A stretch of 64,000 bases of DNA from Macrotrachela quadricornifera (taxonomy: Eukaryota > Rotifera > Eurotatoria > Philodinida > Philodinidae): contig JAJEKB010020245.1 of assembly GCA_022393335.1 (NCBI GenBank), positions 116,154 through 180,153 of the forward strand, in the 5' to 3' direction. The notes beneath the pieces are model-generated. The model was not told the DNA's origin and ran no database searches. It worked only from the letters and a program-made list of their open reading frames with translations. A program made the position numbers and the translations under genes. The stretch's first letter is position 1. The number at the start of each line of letters is the position of its first letter. This document shows positions 35,601 to 45,681 of the stretch, piece by piece.

Positions 35601-36678
35601 TGGTAATGGAAGTTTTAAAGAACAAGTGACTATTTCATCTAGTGATATCTCATCACCATATTTTGCTATTACTGGTGACTTTAATGAAGATGGAAATTTA
35701 GATATTGTCATTGCAAATTATGGTACACATAATATCGCTATACTTATTGGTTATGGTAATGGTACTTTTGGAAATTTGCAAACGTATGCGACTGGTGCTA
35801 GTTCTAGTCCAACAAATATGTACATCGGTGACTTCAATAATGATAGTAATGTCGATATCATTGTTGGTAACGATGCTGTTACTGATATAAACGTGTTTTT
35901 TGGTTATGGTGATGGAACGTTTGCCACTGCATCAAAAATTTCCATACCAGAAGGTTCTAGTTCAATTGGTATTGTCGTAGATGACTTCAACAATGATAAG
36001 CGGTTAGATTTTGCTATTGCCGATAATAGCAATAATGGTATTGAAGTATTTCTTGCATATGGTAGTGAGCCTTTTGGAGGACAAACAACATTTTCTACTG
36101 ATGAAGGTTCACATCCTACTTCAGTAGTTGTTGACTATTTCAATAATGATAAAGAACTTGATATTGCTATTACTAATTCTGGCACAAACAATATAGGTAT
36201 ATTTTTTGGATATGGAAATAGAACATTCTCAAATATGATAAAATATTCAACTGGAGATGATTCTTATCCAATTTCATTAGCCACTGGTGATTTTAATAAT
36301 GATTCTCAAACAGATTTTGTAGTTGCAAATGCTAAAAGTGATAATATTGGTGTATTTATTGGATATGGTAATGAAAGTTTTTCTAATATACGAAATTATT
36401 CGATGGGATCTCAAGCTAAACCAATGTCTATTGCTATAGGTGATTTTAATAGAGATCATCAATTAGATATTGCAGTAGCAAATTTTGGTACAAATAATGT
36501 ATGCATTCTTTTTGGTTATGGTAATGGAAGTTTTACTAATCAAACATGGTATCCATTAGGATATAATGCTAATCCAAATTGGATCATGTTTGAAGATTTG
36601 AATAATGATGGTTGGGATGATATTATTATTTCATCTTATGATACTAATAGTATAAAAATTCTTTGGAATCATTGTTAG
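29692..36678 (+). CDS. Type II membrane protein with about 29 FG-GAP/VCBS repeats, three exons
   Basis: Exons 29692-29864, 29937-30034 and 32228-36678 join in phase to 1574 codons (1573 residues, TAG stop). The first two exons give a Ser/Thr-rich cytosolic tail, RRSYK and one helix (about residues 66-85, FGTILFTITIMIIAILVICL). The large exon has no ATG near its open start and follows an acceptor TTGTTTAG, which is why it must be spliced to upstream exons. It encodes about 29 tandem repeats of about 51 residues, each with a Ca-binding D-x-N-x-D-x-x-x-D loop (typical DFNNDGRLDIVVANYGTNN) and ending IFFGYGNGSF. N-G-S/T sequons occur in most repeats, so a heavily glycosylated exterior is expected. 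FG-GAP repeats form seven-bladed beta-propellers as in integrin alpha chains; 28 blades would make four. Repeat 15 (around 34380-34530) is degenerate. The joining of exons 2 and 3 across a 2.2-kb intron is inferred from phase and from the tail-helix-repeat logic. Role unknown, likely surface adhesion or recognition. Confidence 0.82.
31318..31950. mobile_element. Foldback MITE of about 630 bp inside an intron
   Basis: The left arm (31318-31565) starts CACGAGGAAAGGATCACAAC and the right arm (about 31690-31950), read inward on the minus strand, starts CTGACGAGGGAAGAGTCCCA. Matching blocks include acccaaatgagttatgaatactctgaaaaaag and ccgtggtctccctctgag against their mirror copies. Arms look about 80% alike by eye. 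Spacer about 125 bp. No clear target duplication was found. It lies in intron 2 of the FG-GAP gene and explains much of that intron's length. Confidence 0.75.
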
Positions 36679-37379
36679 AACTATATTTTACATTAGACTG
36701 TTTCCCCTTTTAAAAACATATATATGTATATATCTATTTGGCGTTTTGATCAAAATAAACTGTAGCAAGGATTCTTATTGTAAATACGATATTTTGCTTT
36801 TTAGAAATATTAGCTTAGAGAGAATATGAGAAAGAATGAGAAGATTACTAACAAAACATTTCATTATATATATAAATAAATTTAGAATCTATTAGACAGA
36901 CGTCTAAATACGAAATAATTAAAAATTATACCGATGATTGATAAGATCTATTTATCATTACATGAGATTGAACTTTGAAATATTTTAATAATTGAGATAT
37001 GAAAAGATAATGAACAAAGAGGATTCTTTTCATCCCCTATTTCCTTGTTATATCTTGATATTTGAATAATGCTGCTTTGATATAATCGATTCTATTAAAA
37101 GAATTAATGAATGGAATTTATTTACAATTATATTAAAATAATAGATCTTCTTTTGAAATTGTTTGGTAATTTTAAGAAAAAGAAATAATTAAGCAGAAGC
37201 TGTACAATAGTGTTCATGTAATGAGTATTAGTAAAATATGCAAACGGATTGTTTGATCATTTGAAAGAAAGCAGAATTTTGTCTATCTCTGTATGTAGAG
37301 CTTGGGAAACTATGTTCGTGAACATCCACGAAAAGTCAAATGACATTCCAGAAACATCTACAAATACACAAACAGCTAT
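36679..37379. other. 3' flank of the FG-GAP gene
   Basis: AT-rich, no gene. A short tatatatgtatatatc stretch follows the stop. Confidence 0.45.
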
Positions 37380-38890
37380 CATGGATTAAGATCTGTGATC
37401 TAGAATTGGTTTTTTACAATGTTTAAATTGATTAAAATTGTTTATCTAAATATTAAAACATCAAAACATAGTAATTGAGCTATTTCATGTGATTACACCG
37501 TCAAAAACATGAGTTCTTTAACCCTAGTACCACCAAGCAGAATCCAATGGACCCTGTTTCCAACAAATAAGAAAATGGAATGAAAATTTTTCATGAATCC
37601 AAGTATGAGATATGTTGTAACCGTTCTACATATTCGGCTCTAGTGTGCTTATAACATATCTGATACTTGAATTCATGAAAAATATTTTCATCCAATTTGC
37701 GTATTTCTTCGGAACAGGATCCATTTGAACCTTGGTTGGTAATATTTAGGCCGAATATAACGTCGGGAAAGTTATCCTAACTTATAAAGCTGAATAAATT
37801 GTATTTACAGCGAAAAGATCAGTCTTCACAAGCGTTCTCGTAGAAAGATATGATTTGCACAAGTTTAACTGAGGTGACCATAATTCTAAAATAGTCAAAA
37901 GTTTGAAAATTTACTAAATTTTGACATCTTTAATTCTGTAAGATTGTACGGATAAAAATTAGCTCCATTTATATATTCTTGGTACTCAAGACCTGACACA
38001 CTCGTTCATATATTATTTTTTATTTCAGCTGGTAGTTTCTAGTAGTCCATGATAACCAACAGTGCTTTAAACTCAATTCTTAGAAAGTTTATCAAGACGG
38101 ACTATTAAGTTTAGTGTCTTAATGAATTTTGTAGAGCAGATATTGTTCTTCAAACTCTATATTTTAAATTTTATTCTAATCTAAAATGATTGAAATATAC
38201 GCAGTAACTTTTTCTTAACCCAAAGAAAATAGCAATAAATCGTCAAAGATTATTTCCAGTTTAGTGTTTATTTAATAAGGAATGAAATGATCGTTTTAAA
38301 TGAAATTTTCAGCGTTTGTAGAGCCTGCAATTTTGAGTCATCTTTACAAGTTTTCAGGTTTATGTCAAAATTTCACAATAGCCTATCATTCAACAGTTGT
38401 AACACATACGTGATTTGTATAAGTGATACATGCTAGATAAAAATTGATGATGTTTGAAAAGATATTTTTGTCATTTGAAACTCCAGCTCTATACAACGCT
38501 ATAGAGAGTTTAGATCTGAACAAAACTATACATATGAATTGAGGTTAGTAAGTGAACGCAAATACAAAAACTAAATCAAAACTTACGAAATTTAGTAAAT
38601 TTTCAAACTTTTTGAGTTTTTCAGAATTATGGTCATCACAGTTAAATTTGTGCAAGCCATATCTTTCTACAAGAACGCTCATGAAGACTGATTCTTTTAT
38701 TGTAAACAGAACTCATTGACTTTTACAAGTTAAGATAACTGTCCATGCATTGTATTTAAAGATCTCATGTGTTTTCGTAATTGTAACTATATGAAATAGC
38801 TCAATTACAATGCTTTGATATCTGAACAATAGATTTTAACTAATTTGATTACTGTGAAAAAGCAGGTCTACGCCACAAATCTTGATGTCA
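37380..38890. repeat. About 1.5-kb palindromic foldback element
   Basis: The left strand phrases tagtaattgagctatttcat (37469), agatcagtcttcacaagcgttctcgtagaaagatatg (37815) and tgaccataattctaaaa (37875) reappear inverted at 38800, 38680 and 38625. The outer ends (ggattaagatctgtga against tcacaaatcttgatgtc) also pair. The middle about 600 bp pairs poorly. The left arm contains an extra 250 bp (about 37500-37750) that the right arm lacks and that is itself a hairpin. Confidence 0.7.
37535..37745. repeat. Hairpin insertion inside one palindrome arm
   Basis: The left half tttcatgaatccaagtatga..atatgttgtaa is mirrored by ttataacatatctgatacttgaattcatgaaa, with the outer caatggaccctgtttcc paired to ggaacaggatccatttg. 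The centre is near 37640. Because the opposite arm of the enclosing palindrome lacks it, it looks like a later MITE insertion. Confidence 0.65.
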
Positions 38891-39439
38891 GGATCTCCTA
38901 TCTATATTATGATATACATGGACGATTCTTCATTATCAATATATTCTTTATGCATAGTTGTTTTTCTTCTCTCTTCATTATACACTGACGAGACTAGTTC
39001 AGGATTCATTTGAGAAAAATAAACTAAAAGGAAACCTAACACTTAGTCAAAGAAAAATAAGGCATAGTTTATCAGGAGTTACATACAGAGATAGATAAAA
39101 CTATGTTTCTTTTCGAACGATGTGTTCGTCTATGTTGCTAATACCCATTTATTTCTGTTTCCTAATGGTTTTTCAAAAATATATACTTAAGATATTCCAA
39201 AAGTGGTGGCAATGACACTCTAATATTGTATAAGAAGCTTGAAGAAGTTTTCCTTTTTAATGTGATAATGGAAAAAATGCTGCTCTAATTTTTTGTGCTA
39301 TATGATTGCTATTCATCTAATATCATAATGATAGTATTTTGGTAAAAACTGTTGTTGTGTAAAATTTTACTAGTACATGAGGCAGATTAATGGCTATATT
39401 TTGCATTTCAATTTTCAATTAGTTAATGTGTTGTATTAA
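38891..39439. other. Intergenic, nothing recognised
   Basis: No supported feature. Confidence 0.4.
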
Positions 39440-39900
39440 AAGAGAAAATAAATTACAAGGTACAGCATAAAAAGCTCTACAATTTATAAACAGCAATTTA
39501 TTTCGTATATGGAGTGAGAAAAACAGAATTGCTCTTCATATAGAAAAAAACATGGTTTTTCCGGGGCAACGAACATATTCATACAGAATTTTCTATTTTT
39601 TTGAAAGGAAGTACATAATTAAAATGAGTTTTGCTTTCGAGATTGTAGAGCTTTCATATTGCGTTTTGTGATCTATTTCGTTTTATTTAATAAAAAATGT
39701 AAAGTGGTAAAACGATGAAATAAAGAAAAATATCGTTGTCGCACATTTGAAAGTTACTCGCCTCAATTTTCGTTTATTTCGAAAACAAAAAGTGCAATTA
39801 TAAAATAAGCGGTCTTATGTAATTTATAGAGTTTTTCATCCTGCACGTTGTCATATATTTTGTTTTTTTAAATAAAACGTATCAAACAATTAAAATATTC
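39440..39900. repeat. Dispersed repeat cluster related to 16230-16605
   Basis: The phrases gcataaaaagctctacaat (39467), tgtagagctttcatattgcg (39644) and tatagagtttttcatcctgc (39828) are variants of one unit in both orientations, each next to a ttt(t)att(t)aataaa stretch. The same unit (tgtagaggctttcaaactgc) occurs in the palindrome at 16500-16540. Confidence 0.5.
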
Positions 39901-40378
39901 AATCTGTCTTACCAATTGGTAAAGTTCTATACAAAAATAGTTCCTATCAAAATTTTATTTATATGATATTAGTTGAACAATGATCAAATAGCAAAGAAAA
40001 ATAGAACATCGTTTTCTCTATCATCTAATAAAAAAAAGAAAATTTCTTCAAGCTTACTATACAGTATCAAAATGTCATTGTCATTACTTTGGTAAAGCCC
40101 TAAGTAGTATATGTAAACATCTGATACCTGCTTTCTGCTGATGATTTTGAATTATATACAGAATTAAATATTTGACATCCTAACAAAAATAAATAGATAG
40201 CACTATGAAGGCAGGTGCTTTATTGATATCAGTAAAGTTCTATTTAATATCATGTAACCTGAAAATACTTGCAGATAGAGTAATGGTTTAATTTATTAAT
40301 ATCGAAGTGTTCATTTAGAAATAACTGATTTTAGGAAAAGAATACATTTTATTGATAAGAATTGTGTGGCAATCGTGT
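39901..40378. other. Intergenic, nothing recognised
   Basis: AT-rich 3' flank of the minus-strand peptidase gene. Confidence 0.4.
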
Positions 40379-41245
40379 TCATGATCGTCCATTTGGATAG
40401 AGCCATTCTCGCAAATTGTCATGTTGACCGAGGTGCTCTAGTCCGTATGCAGCCGCTTGAACTAGCTTTTCATAACCGAATTGATGGATATTTGCCAAAG
40501 TATCACACGGTTGATGATAACATGGATCGAGAATGGCTCCAGCAAAACCAGCATTATTTTCTCCAATAGATTGACGATATTTTTCACATTGCACTACCGT
40601 TTTTACAGCATCTGATCCTATAGCGACACCACCGGCAGCAATGCCTGCAGCTAGAAATGGGCCATAATCACTGCGACTATTAAGATCTCTGAAGTCCCAT
40701 AGTAAGTTCTGTGTGATGAACCAGTCACGATACAAATCCGTTATCTTTTGGCTACCAGGAAGTGCTTGTGATGGTGTTTCATTCAATGCTGTCTTTGCAT
40801 CATAAATTCCAAAAATAAAATTAGGTGATCCTGCCATATCAAAGTTAAGATTAATGAGATAGTCTGTATGACGTTCACCTGGAATACTCGTATTTTGAGC
40901 TTTCTGAACATGATAGCTTGATCCAGCTAGACCAATCTCTTCTGCAGCCCACCAACAGAAACGAACACGATATTTATATTTGATATAGCTTGTCGTCCGA
41001 TAAAGACGAGCTAGATTTGTGGCTAGAACAAGGTTAGCTGCTGTTCCACTACCTAAGCAAGATTTAAATGATATAATCGTCAACTTTCTCATAAAATTAA
41101 TTTTTTGTTTAACCCTTTACGGCCGGCTATCAGAAGACACCGAGCAAAAAATTTTTTTTCTATATATTCTTTGTCTTCTACATGTGAGGGTTACCGAATT
41201 CTATTTTGGAGCCTGAAAAACTGATATTGAGCCGAATGCGAACAT

Positions 41246-41261
41246 GTTGCCATTTGGCAAC
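41246..41261. repeat. 16-bp palindrome, copy 1
   Basis: GTTGCCATTTGGCAAC, a near-perfect palindrome next to the CCGG..CCCTT end of the left module. Confidence 0.85.
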
Positions 41262-41276
41262 ATCCGGTCGTAAGGG

Positions 41277-41780
41277 TACAAAAAATTCAAAAAGGTAAAA
41301 TTTTTCCCTTTGTTGCATCCCAATAATTTAATCGTTGTTTTGGTTCAGAATGTCAAACGAAAACAAACTTTATCTATCTGACTATTTCTTATATGCTTTA
41401 AGATGAGATATGTTCCAAGAATGCTCAAAAACATAATGAAAGCGTGTGAATTTCACTTGTAATTGCCAGAGAAGCTCGCGAATTCAGTGAGATTTTAACA
41501 ATATTTACAGCACAACGTATTACTTCTATTTACACCATTATACAACACTATGAAACTTGTTTGAATCTCACCGAATTCCGAGCTTCTCTAGCGATTACAA
41601 GTGAAATTCACACGATGTCAATATGTTTTTGAGTATTCTAGGGACATATTTCATCTTAAGGCTGTAAGAAATAGTCAGATAGATAAAGTTTGCTTTCGTT
41701 TGACATTCTGAACCAAAACAACGATCAAATTATTGGACTGCAACAAAGAAAAAAAATTTTACTTTTTTCAAATTTTTGTT
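41277..41780. repeat. About 500-bp foldback core between the two modules
   Basis: The left arm tttggttcagaatgtcaaacga (41339) and gtgtgaatttcacttgtaat (41446) mirror tcgtttgacattctgaacca (41697) and attacaagtgaaattcacac (41596). The centre is near 41525. It is nearly spacer-free apart from about 70 bp. Confidence 0.75.
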
Positions 41781-41795
41781 CCCTTACGGCCGGGT

Positions 41796-41811
41796 GTTGC
41801 CAAATGGCAAC
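41796..41811. repeat. 16-bp palindrome, copy 2
   Basis: GTTGCCAAATGGCAAC, placed just inside the CCCTTACGGCCGGGT end at 41781. Confidence 0.85.
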
Positions 41812-42123
41812 ATCCCTATTTTTTATTGTTCATATTTATACAATAATAGTAGCTGACGAGGCGATACATAGTAGCTCTATGGAGAAAAATTAACCACTAA
41901 TTGCTTTCACCACTGAATGTTCAGTTGCATCAAAAAATCGTTTTTACGATTTATATGCTTTTTTGGGGCATCGCGCAGAACCTCAGTCATTTCCACTGCG
42001 AATGTTTTTTTTCGCTTCTGAACGCATGAATATGTGCTGAAATGTGTGGGCATAATTATCGAATTGTTAAAAAAATGATAAACCATCACTATACGTCAAT
42101 TTTGCACAAAATATTAGCTCAAT

Positions 42124-42139
42124 GTTGCCATATGGCAAC
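42124..42139. repeat. 16-bp palindrome, copy 3
   Basis: GTTGCCATATGGCAAC, a perfect palindrome just inside the right terminal CCGG..AAAGGG end. Copies 1, 2 and 3 keep the same distance to their CCCTT ends, so they are part of the terminal signature. Confidence 0.85.
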
Positions 42140-43117
42140 ATCCGGACGTAAAGGGTTAAAGTACTCAAAGAACTACTTGCCATTGTCATTGATCCCCGGT
42201 CCAGCTGGAACACTATCACTATGACTTCCTACCACAATTGTTTGACTAATATCACCCGCTGTAGTATCAGCACAAATATTATCGACTGGAAATGTTCCTA
42301 AATCTTGCAATTATATCACAAGTTTAACCATGACTGTACTTAACAAAGTAGCATTGGCTAATGCTTGTCCAGCAGCATAAGATAAATACAGTGCAGGTAA
42401 TTGATTCGTTTGACGAAGACGTACACTAATCGGAGCAAGATTAGCACTTGTTTCGCCATCATTATAGAACAGTAAAACTTTGATGCCACTTTTTCCAGCC
42501 ATAATACCCTTTTCAGCATATGTACATTTACCACCTGCTTTAACAAGTGCAACAAGATCTGTTGCATTTAGCCAGTCACTTGATGCACAGCCAAAATTTG
42601 GGATATTGATAATGCGAACATAGTCCGAAAAGTTAGTTGGAAATGAATAAATCACGTAGGTATAATCAGATCTAGCCAGAAATGACGAATAGGTATAATT
42701 TTTTATAGTACCGTTGATAGATGAGGACAACATTGGTTCTGTTGAAATAGCAAAGTTTCGAACCTGAAATGTTTCTCTCATAACTTTCAAACTAGTTACT
42801 TCTTCTCGCAAATATCTATCAATATACTCAACAGTTTCATTGAAGCCACGTATATTAATTGCCCTTGTACCATTGAATTCATCGGCAATACGTTGTAACT
42901 GTCTTAAGTGATTCATAAGATCATCGATACGAATCGTCTCAGCTAAAATTGAATTTAACTGTATCTTGCTTGTTGTTGCTGTGGAAACCATTGAATCAAA
43001 TCTTTTATTAAGTGTACCAAGTGTAGCAGCAGCAAGGGCAAATGTAATTATGCCGAATAATCCAATTATACATATTATGACGAAACCAAGTTTTTGAGAA
43101 CGTTCGAAAACAGGCAT

Positions 43118-44437
43118 AATAGGTAAAAATCGTAAAAGAACAAAAAAATACCTCGGTGTCGATAAAAAGGTCTCATTTACAACTATCGTACTGACGAGCT
43201 ATTGTTATTGACGAATGATAATATACATAGATAAATATTGATAAAAGATTTCTTAGGATGCAGTTTATTTCTTGTATTGCAATTTATAGCAAAGAATGAT
43301 AAATACAGTAGCCACTAAAGTAATTCAATAAGATTTCTTTTCCTTTTTTGTCGTTACCTTTTAGTTTTAAAAAATGCAATAGCATGAGAATGGGTAAGAA
43401 AAGATACAGTCAAGTATCACTATAGAGACTGCCCTTGTCGCACGACAATATATTACTATCACAAACATGATAGGAATATTCTCAATAAAGCATTGCGAAC
43501 TCCTCTTTATTACAATCATTATCTAGTTTTCTTGGAAAATACTATGATCAAATAGACCAATGTTGTCTTTCTTGGCTGCTTTTTGATGTGAGCAATGAGC
43601 ACAGAAACGGATATGCATCAAATTCAATACTGTTTCGAAGTTTCATATTTGAAACTTTGCAGAAAAATTGATTTAAAAAAAATAAATCCGTAAACACTCC
43701 TTGCAAGTTTTTTATCGTTGTTCCATTCAAATGGACTTTTGGCAGAATTTCATACAAAAATTTGTATTCCTTCAATCCAACTTACATAAAGCACAATTAT
43801 GCAAAACTAGTCATGATGTCGATTCATGTGCCATGCAAAGGTAAGTAAGCTTAAGACAAAATTAAGCAAATAGAAAACTGGTTTATGTTAGATGATTGTA
43901 GAATTTACCAACGTTTTGAATGAAATTTACTTTATCGTAGAAAGCTTCAACTAAAAACAAGAGAGGATCGTTAAGCTTATATCTATTTGAATAGTTTTTT
44001 TTTTTATTAATGCTTATTTATCTTCGAATTTAACGTGGCTCATATACGATATATAAAGTATAAATATACTCTGTTGTTGAGTTTGTGAAGTTATATTGCA
44101 AAAAAAAACTTTCCAACATTATTTTCTGATGTCCATGCAGAAGTCACGAAGGCTCATAATTTTTGTGTTTCTTAGATTTCTAATAATGAGAACAAAAAAA
44201 ACGAATTTTTTTAATGATTTTCTTGTGATTAATCAAACAAATGTTTTAGTTCCTTTTTACTTCGATAAAATATTTAGCAGTATAGTTTATTAAGAATTAT
44301 CTAACTTCTTTTGTTATTTGTCAAAATTTCTTTGTTTATTAATATGATAATGTGATGAATAAATCGATTTTAATAGATGAAAATTGAAAGGCAATAAGCG
44401 GTCATTACATGACATTTTTAGGAAAAGTCAAAGATAG
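43118..44437. other. 5' flank of the M28 gene and intergenic sequence
   Basis: No TATA box at a short distance from the M28 ATG. Open frames at 43548-43775 (-) and 44096-44293 (+) carry no recognised domain. Confidence 0.4.
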
Positions 44438-44880
44438 TATAGGTTCAGATCACAATGTGACTGATACCTTTAAGCTTTACTCAAATTCCTCTATAAAGTC
44501 CTGATTTTCTACTAGAATAGTATTTTCGAATTTTAACCTGAAACTTTGCTCACATAAATCTATCAATTAGGCTAGCTTGAATAAGTTTTAGAATATTTAA
44601 ACACAGTGCCATTGAGATCTGATTTTTCAAAATATAGGATTTTTTCATAAATATTGTAACGTATAAAATATAAATATTTTGAAAAATTTTTTATCTCGAT
44701 GGTACTATATTCAAACGTTCTGAAATTTTTTTACAAGTTAGGCTAATTGAGGACTTGGTATGAACGAAGTTTCAGATCAGAATTTAAAAAATATGATTTT
44801 TCTGGACAATTAAGGTCATACGGAGAAGTTTGAGTAAAACTTGAATAAACAGTCAAGTTGTGACATGGGTCCATATTCTC
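44438..44880. repeat. About 440-bp foldback element
   Basis: The left arm (gttcagatcacaatgtgact, tttactcaaattcctct, aacctgaaactttgctcac, caattaggctagcttg) is mirrored in order by the right arm (caagttaggctaattg, atgaacgaagtttcagatc, agaagtttgagtaaaact, agtcaagttgtgacatg). The centre near 44655 contains ttcataaatattgtaacg. Confidence 0.7.
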
Positions 44881-45681
44881 TTAAATTTTTTCTATTTTAT
44901 GTCTCTTACTTGTAGGCAAAATATGGAACCAAAAGCGATGGATTACTGGGCAATCTTTCTTCGTAAGTTTCTGCATAAAAACTTTTCATCTCCCAAATGT
45001 TGATTGATAATTGGTAGCAAACAAAGGAAAACTTTTTTGAATATATTTTAATCATTCTGTCAGTTCGTTCTTGATGATTTTGATACTGATAATAAGAATA
45101 TTTATCTACATAATTTTATCATTTTATTAGGCTTTCATAATACAAAATGTTAATTAGTTTATAATTTTTATATAACATATTTCAATATTCAGATGACCAC
45201 AAAAAAACTTTAGATTTTTCTTGTAGAAATCTTTGCCAGTTCAACAGGATAAGAATATATATTTCATCCTCTATCATGCAAACTGCCACAATGTAATGGT
45301 ACAAGGTAAAGATTTCAATTTGATCTATAATATCGATTGTATGCATTATGACTGGAGTATAGGTCATCTTTTTTGTAAGGCATTACAATATTGTGAGAAT
45401 GAGTATTTTTACTATTTGTTAACAAATTGTAGACGAGAGTTCTTCAATAACATTAATGAAGTCTACCACATTTTTGTGCAATTTAAAATTATGTTTTAAA
45501 GAGCGGTGAATGATAATGTATTAAAGTTACGTGATAAATAAGTTAAATTACTATAGTAATTATTACTAGATTTTTACATAAAAACACATCTCCGACACAA
45601 TTTTGACATTAATTCGTTCACAAAGAAAAATATACATGCGAAAGATAATGATATTTTACGTAAACTATTATTCAATGGTTA
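44881..45681. other. Intergenic with a doubtful exon
   Basis: A plus-strand frame at 45233-45499 (for example QQDKNIYFILYHANCHNVMV, MHYDWSIGHLFCKALQYCEN) follows an acceptor-like TTCTTGTAG at 45216-45224 and has a protein-like composition with several Cys, but no partner exon in a matching phase was found. It could be an unrecognised small gene or noise. Confidence 0.3.

Larger units (their letters stand above)
41113..42155. mobile_element. piggyBac-like non-autonomous composite flanked by TTAA
   Basis: The ends CCCTTTACGGCCGG (left) and CCCTTTACGTCCGG (right, inward) are flanked by TTAA at 41109-41112 and 42156-42159, the target rule of piggyBac. Two further internal ends of the same type point outward or inward at 41276 (CCCTTACGACCGG on the minus strand) and 41781 (CCCTTACGGCCGG, plus), so the 1043-bp unit is two short MITE-like modules (41113-41276 and 41781-42155) around a foldback core. 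No transposase. It resides in the GC-AG intron of the M28 gene; without it the intron would be 81 bp. Confidence 0.8.
40379..43117 (-). pseudogene. Membrane-anchored M28 zinc peptidase, one in-frame stop
   Basis: Exon 1 is 43117-42181 and exon 2 is 41052-40379; together they make exactly 537 codons. Residues 9-31 form a signal anchor (LGFVIICIIGLFGIITFALA), followed by a coiled segment, a PA-like region (about 150-265) and the M28 catalytic domain. Zinc ligands and catalytic residues are all present: His299 (GSHSDS), Asp311 (GINDNG), Glu350/Glu351 (AAEEIGL), Asp384 (NFDMAG) and His492 (CYHQPC). The splice G|GCAAGT..TTAG|GT uses a GC donor and rebuilds the conserved NDNGSGTAANL. A piggyBac-like composite sits in this intron. 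The only damage is TAA at 42313-42311 (codon 269), just before the peptidase domain, in a frame that continues perfectly beyond; CAA(Gln) to TAA fits. Either a very young pseudogene, a polymorphic null or a sequencing error. Predicted role: aminopeptidase or glutamate-carboxypeptidase-like extracellular enzyme. Confidence 0.82.

Noticed and set aside
33474..36462. Open frames antisense to or shifted within the FG-GAP exon
   Set aside because: They are shadows of the tandem repeats.
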